DNA from: Ascaris suum
Lineage: Eukaryota; Nematoda; Chromadorea; Rhabditida; Ascarididae
Assembly: GCA_013433145.1 (NCBI GenBank)
Contig: CM024173.1
Span: 8,328,322-8,392,321, forward strand
DNA: 64,000 bases
Direction of reading: 5' to 3'
Shown: piece by piece, positions 47,251-64,000 of the stretch
Layout of the letters: each line of letters starts with the position of its first letter
Numbering within the stretch: the first letter of the stretch is position 1
The notes under the pieces: model-generated
Told to the model about the DNA's origin: nothing
Databases searched by the model: none
Seen by the model: the letters and a program-made list of their open reading frames with translations, nothing else
Made by a program: the position numbers and the translations under genes

Positions 47251-48445
47251 GGGACCGTACACCATTACGCCAGTTTTAGTTCTCTTTCTTTTGTTCCGTA
47301 GGTCCAGCTAGCTTCCTAAGTGATTGCTTGCTTTTTCAAACTGCGCGCAAGAGACTGCAGAAGCAAGTAAATAAATGAGCAATATACACAGATTTCAGAA
47401 GTAGGCGCATGCCTCCAGCCACTTCAGTTCCACCGTTTGAAAGAAATTATTTCTGTCAGGAAACAACTGTTTTTCTAACAGTGCAAGAATGCATCCGCTC
47501 TTGTTGTCCTCCCGCTTAGGTATTTGCCAGAGTTTCGCTCGCTATCCATGAAGCGCAGCAAACGAATAAAATCCGTGAAAAAAGAAGGAAGGAAATGGTA
47601 AGAAAGTCATTGATTTGCGATTCTGAGGGTGCTCTTGATGGAAAAGGATGGAAGGATGGGAAGGAGCGTTGCAGACTGTGAAGTAGGTGATGCGGAGAAT
47701 GCTGAATGAGACAGTAATGGGTACACTCTCTCCTATGGTTGCCATTTAGCTCGAATGTCCACCAAAACGTTAGGGATGCCAACCTACAGCTTATGTGGAA
47801 AGACGCACCTTGACTGCAGTGATTGTCGATTCTACAATCATAAGAATTTCATACGACGCTGTCGTCGAAAATTAGCACAGTGTTGCGTGCTTCGCGACAT
47901 GGCCCCTTAGCGTACATGATACCCAGCACACCGTCTGTGGAGAGTCGCAAAATGAAGTTGTGGCAGTTAAACTTAAAATGTCCCTTAAAACATCGGAAGC
48001 AACCGCCTACATATCAGTACGAATCCATCCTTATCATAGATAGCACGCCGTTTGTGAATTGTGCCAGAATATAGAACCTAGAATTCTTTGAAAACAGCTA
48101 TTTTCCTGCAGCATGATTACACAAATTACGATTATTTATATAATTTAACGGGTGTGGAAAGCGTCAGTTTGTTAAAAGGTGAACCGCATCGAGGGTCAAG
48201 CGGGCGTTGCCGAACGGCATAGCGACTAAGAGACTGCGACTGACAATATATGAAGTGGGTGAAACAGTTAAGCTGATGAAGGGCAACACTTTTGCGAACG
48301 AAACCTGTCTCTCTAATCTCATTTATATATAACCTGCAACCCAAAATTCTACGTCCCAAATCTGAGTGGTTTGAGCTGAAGTGGGCAAAACCAAAACGTT
48401 GTTAAGTTATTCTAAGAAAACTTTTTTCAACGAGAAATATTCAAA
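47251..48445. other. copy-B-specific segment downstream of the gene
   Basis: Follows the shared ccaaaaca end of homology and begins gggaccgtacaccattacg. It replaces sequence found in copy A at 15,869-15,997. Homology with A resumes at aatcttccaatgcaac (about 48,450). No coding domain or terminal repeats were recognised, so its origin is unknown. Confidence 0.55.
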
Positions 48446-48646
48446 ATAATCTTCCAATGCAACTATGAAATACAAATTGTCTCGTATTAAGCGCATATGC
48501 ACAAACCGTTTATTTATTTCACTCTCTGCGTTTACATTAGTTGGAAAAAAGAGATATACTGAAGGGAAATATAATGGAAGTTATCATTCTGGAAATTTTT
48601 ACATATTTTATTCTTTAGAGAAATTTTTACAAATACGCACATTGCG

Positions 48647-63915
<15,269 letters not shown>

Positions 63916-64000
63916 CTGAAATCACAAATTTCACAGCCATCATGAGTAAAAGAGCTCCATTAGAATATTGCAGAAGTGCATTCTTATAAAGAGATCGTTT

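Overview
The window is eukaryotic and looks like animal-parasitic nematode DNA, most likely a strongylid (hookworm-like) worm. The grounds are a multi-exon acetyl-CoA hydrolase/transferase gene that resembles the C. elegans C44B7.10 family from memory, many introns with TTTCAG-type acceptors, AT-rich intergenic DNA, long (AT)n arrays and a dense load of non-LTR and Penelope-like retroelements. There are no bacterial operons, CRISPR arrays, rRNA genes or tRNA genes that I could support. The species call is inference.

The dominant structure is a direct segmental duplication. Sequence starting at 14,054 (copy A) recurs from 45,434 (copy B) and runs collinearly to the end of the window, so the repeat unit is about 31.4 kb and copy B continues past 64,000. 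Each copy carries the same minus-strand gene, a mitochondrial-type acetyl-CoA hydrolase / CoA-transferase. Nine coding exons can be placed in each copy (A: 18,084-27,941; B: 48,647-63,915). They sum to 1,356 bp in frame (451 residues plus stop), and only a short first exon is missing. Both copies look intact. Exon 4 is much more diverged between them than the other exons.

The copies differ mainly by intronic insertions. Copy B has an RTE-type retrotransposon (52,973-55,761) with a perfect 13-bp target-site duplication; copy A keeps the empty site. Copy B also has an R2/R4-type element (59,460-62,737) with Myb and reverse transcriptase domains, oddly cut off at its 3' end. The (AT)n array in one intron is about 303 bp in A and about 104 bp in B. 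Several other segments are private to one copy.

Between the gene copies, 28.1-29.9 kb holds a broken CR1-like element with an internal inversion. The stretch 40.6-43.1 kb holds a decayed Penelope-like element whose GIY-YIG endonuclease lies upstream of (N-terminal to) its reverse transcriptase, the permuted order of the Naiad/Chlamys group. Degenerate hammerhead-like motifs lie about 1.7 kb further downstream on the same strand.

The first 14 kb, 30-38.6 kb and 43.2-45.4 kb contain no gene I can recognise apart from a possible decayed reading frame at 154-1,011 and small repeats.
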